Assembly: GCF_000426645.1 (NCBI RefSeq)
Contig: NZ_KE384549.1
Location: 277,001 to 341,000, forward strand
DNA length: 64,000 bases
DNA from: Nakamurella lactea DSM 19367
GTDB taxonomy: Bacteria; Actinomycetota; Actinomycetes; Mycobacteriales; Nakamurellaceae
Reading direction: 5' to 3'
The notes below the pieces were generated by a model. The model did not search any database, had not been told where the DNA came from, and worked only from the letters and a program-made list of their open reading frames with translations. Shown here piece after piece: positions 62,886-64,000 of the stretch; position 1 is the stretch's first letter, and each line of letters begins with the position of its first letter. Made by a program: the position numbers and the translations under genes.

Positions 62886-64000
62886 CTGTACTCGTTCGAG
62901 GGTTGCGAGCTGGACCCGTCGCGGCGGGAGTTGCGCCGCGAGGGGCTGCAGGTGCATGTCGAGCCACAGGTCTTCGATGTGCTGCTGTACCTGGTCCAAA
63001 ACCGTGATCGAGTGGTGTCGAAGCCGGAACTGCTGGAGGCGGTGTGGGGCAGCAGATACGTCAGTGACTCGGCGTTGACCAGCAGGTTGAAGGTCGCCCG
63101 TCGGGCGGTCGGTGACGACGGCCGTCGTCAGCAGCTGATCACGACCGTGCACGGGGTGGGTTACCGGTTCGCCGCCGACGTCACCGAGTCCGGTCCTCCG
63201 GCTCCGGACCAGCAGCCGGTCCGGCACCGGACCGCTCAGCAGATCCGGTACTGCCGATCACCGGACGACGTCCGGATCGCTTATGCCACTTCGGGTGTCG
63301 GACCGCCACTGGTGAAGGCGGCGAACTGGCTGACGCACGTCGACCTGGAATGGGACAGCCCGATCTGGGCCCATTGGATCGAGGAGCTGTCGTCGGCGCA
63401 TCAGTTGATCCGGTACGACGAACGCGGCTGTGGGCTGTCGGACTGGGACGTCCGGGAGTTCAGTCTCGACGCCTGGGTGGAGGACCTTGAGATGGTGGTC
63501 GATGCGGTCGGGCTGGAGCGCTTTCCGCTGCTGGGGATCTCCCAGGGTGGCGCGGTCGCCGTCAGTTATGCCGTCCGGCACCCGACGAAGGTCAGCCGGC
63601 TGGTGCTGGCCGGTGCCTACGCCCGCGGCCGGCTGGCCAGGGCGGCCACCCCGAGCGAGCGGGAGGAGGCCGATCTGGATCTACGGGTCGGCCGCATCGC
63701 CTGGGAACGGGACGACCCCGGCTACCGGCAGGTCTTCGCGGCGCAGTTCCTGCCGGAAGCGCCGCGGGAGGCCTGGGACGACTTCAACCGGCTGCAGCGG
63801 GCGACCACGTCGACCGCGAACATCGCCCGGTTCCTTGATGCGTTCGCCCGCATCGACGTCTCCGACATCGCTCGCAACGTCGCCTGTCCCACGCTGATCC
63901 TGCACGCGCGGCGGGACCGGCGGGTGCCGATGGCCCAGGCGCTCGAACTCGCGGCCCTGATTCCGGGCAGCGAACTGCGGCTGCTGGATACCGGCAACCA
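62886..64000 (+). CDS. Winged-helix regulator fused to alpha/beta hydrolase (partial, runs off the window)
   Basis: Open frame from 62886 to the window end, at least 371 residues. Residues about 1-95 are an OmpR-type winged helix (YSFEGCELDPSRRELRREG, VEPQVFDVLLYLV, SKPELLEAVWG, SRLKVARRAVGDDG, HGVGYRF) without a receiver domain. From about 120 it is an alpha/beta hydrolase with nucleophile S219 in GISQGGA and acid D344 in HARRDRRVP; the catalytic His would fall on the codon at 63999, cut by the window end. No ATG, GTG or TTG lies between the in-frame stop at 62826 and the domain start; CTG 62886 has an AGGAAGG eight bases upstream. Such fusions are typical of actinobacteria and of ligand-hydrolase-linked regulators. 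Confidence 0.8.
   Translation, partial: MYSFEGCELDPSRRELRREGLQVHVEPQVFDVLLYLVQNRDRVVSKPELLEAVWGSRYVSDSALTSRLKVARRAVGDDGRRQQLITTVHGVGYRFAADVTESGPPAPDQQPVRHRTAQQIRYCRSPDDVRIAYATSGVGPPLVKAANWLTHVDLEWDSPIWAHWIEELSSAHQLIRYDERGCGLSDWDVREFSLDAWVEDLEMVVDAVGLERFPLLGISQGGAVAVSYAVRHPTKVSRLVLAGAYARGRLARAATPSEREEADLDLRVGRIAWERDDPGYRQVFAAQFLPEAPREAWDDFNRLQRATTSTANIARFLDAFARIDVSDIARNVACPTLILHARRDRRVPMAQALELAALIPGSELRLLDTGN

Overview
The window is about 64 kb of GC-rich DNA from an actinobacterium. The first 14 kb keeps the Mycobacterium tuberculosis gene order Rv1822-Rv1832 (pgsA2-like, DUF881, small basic protein, DUF881, gcvH, garA, MerR/FtsR, DUF151, MerR, gcvP). Around 24-30 kb there is a pspA / DUF3046 / recA / recX neighbourhood, as in mycobacteria, followed by RNase Y. 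This mix suggests a Nakamurella/Frankineae-type organism, but I cannot fix the genus. No tRNA, rRNA, insertion sequence, prophage or CRISPR array was seen. Nearly all start codons given here were chosen by me from ribosome-binding sites, overlaps and family lengths.

Layout. 1-8.7 kb: phospholipid synthase, DUF881/Sbp cluster, GcvH, a convergent luciferase-like gene, GarA, two MerR regulators, DUF151 nuclease, then a MarR-MFS pair. 8.7-9.1 kb: intergenic tandem repeats. 9.1-14 kb: DUF2568 protein, an adenosine-deaminase-family enzyme that looks like aminodeoxyfutalosine deaminase, a tandem glycine riboswitch and gcvP. 14-23 kb: NCS1 permease plus purine nucleoside phosphorylase, a membrane protein, a CE1758/CE1759 luciferase-like and flavin reductase pair, an Eis-like acetyltransferase and a VWA/substrate-binding protein. 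23.7-32.5 kb: PspA, a membrane-anchored Hsp70-like protein, DUF3046, RecA, RecX, RNase Y and a flavodoxin-like protein. 32.6-37.2 kb: a secreted protein and two dynamin-like GTPases. 37.2-40 kb: a gluBCD-type amino-acid ABC operon next to what looks like the last codons of a lost gluA ATPase. 40.3-43.3 kb: response regulator, histidine kinase and TAXI-type binding lipoprotein in one operon. 43.6-48.3 kb: a small protein, a Tat-exported amidase and a secreted M14 peptidase.

48.3-61.1 kb is the most interesting part: a catabolic island with its own LacI regulator. Three sites sharing the 12-bp core GAAAGCGCTTCC lie in front of (i) a divergent SDR / ACMSD-like amidohydrolase pair, where the SDR leads an operon with CoA-transferase, crotonase and a shikimate-dehydrogenase-like gene, (ii) a Gfo/Idh oxidoreductase - DUF993 - TIM-barrel isomerase operon, and (iii) an NMT1/THI5-type ABC importer. 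Two of these promoters share the same TTGACA context. The set looks like one regulon for importing and oxidising a sugar-like or cyclic polyol compound and disposing of its products through CoA esters. The substrate is unknown.

61.1-64 kb: an FAD monooxygenase translationally coupled to a 69-residue Cys-rich protein, divergent from a winged-helix/alpha-beta-hydrolase fusion that runs off the end of the window and seems to use a CTG start.
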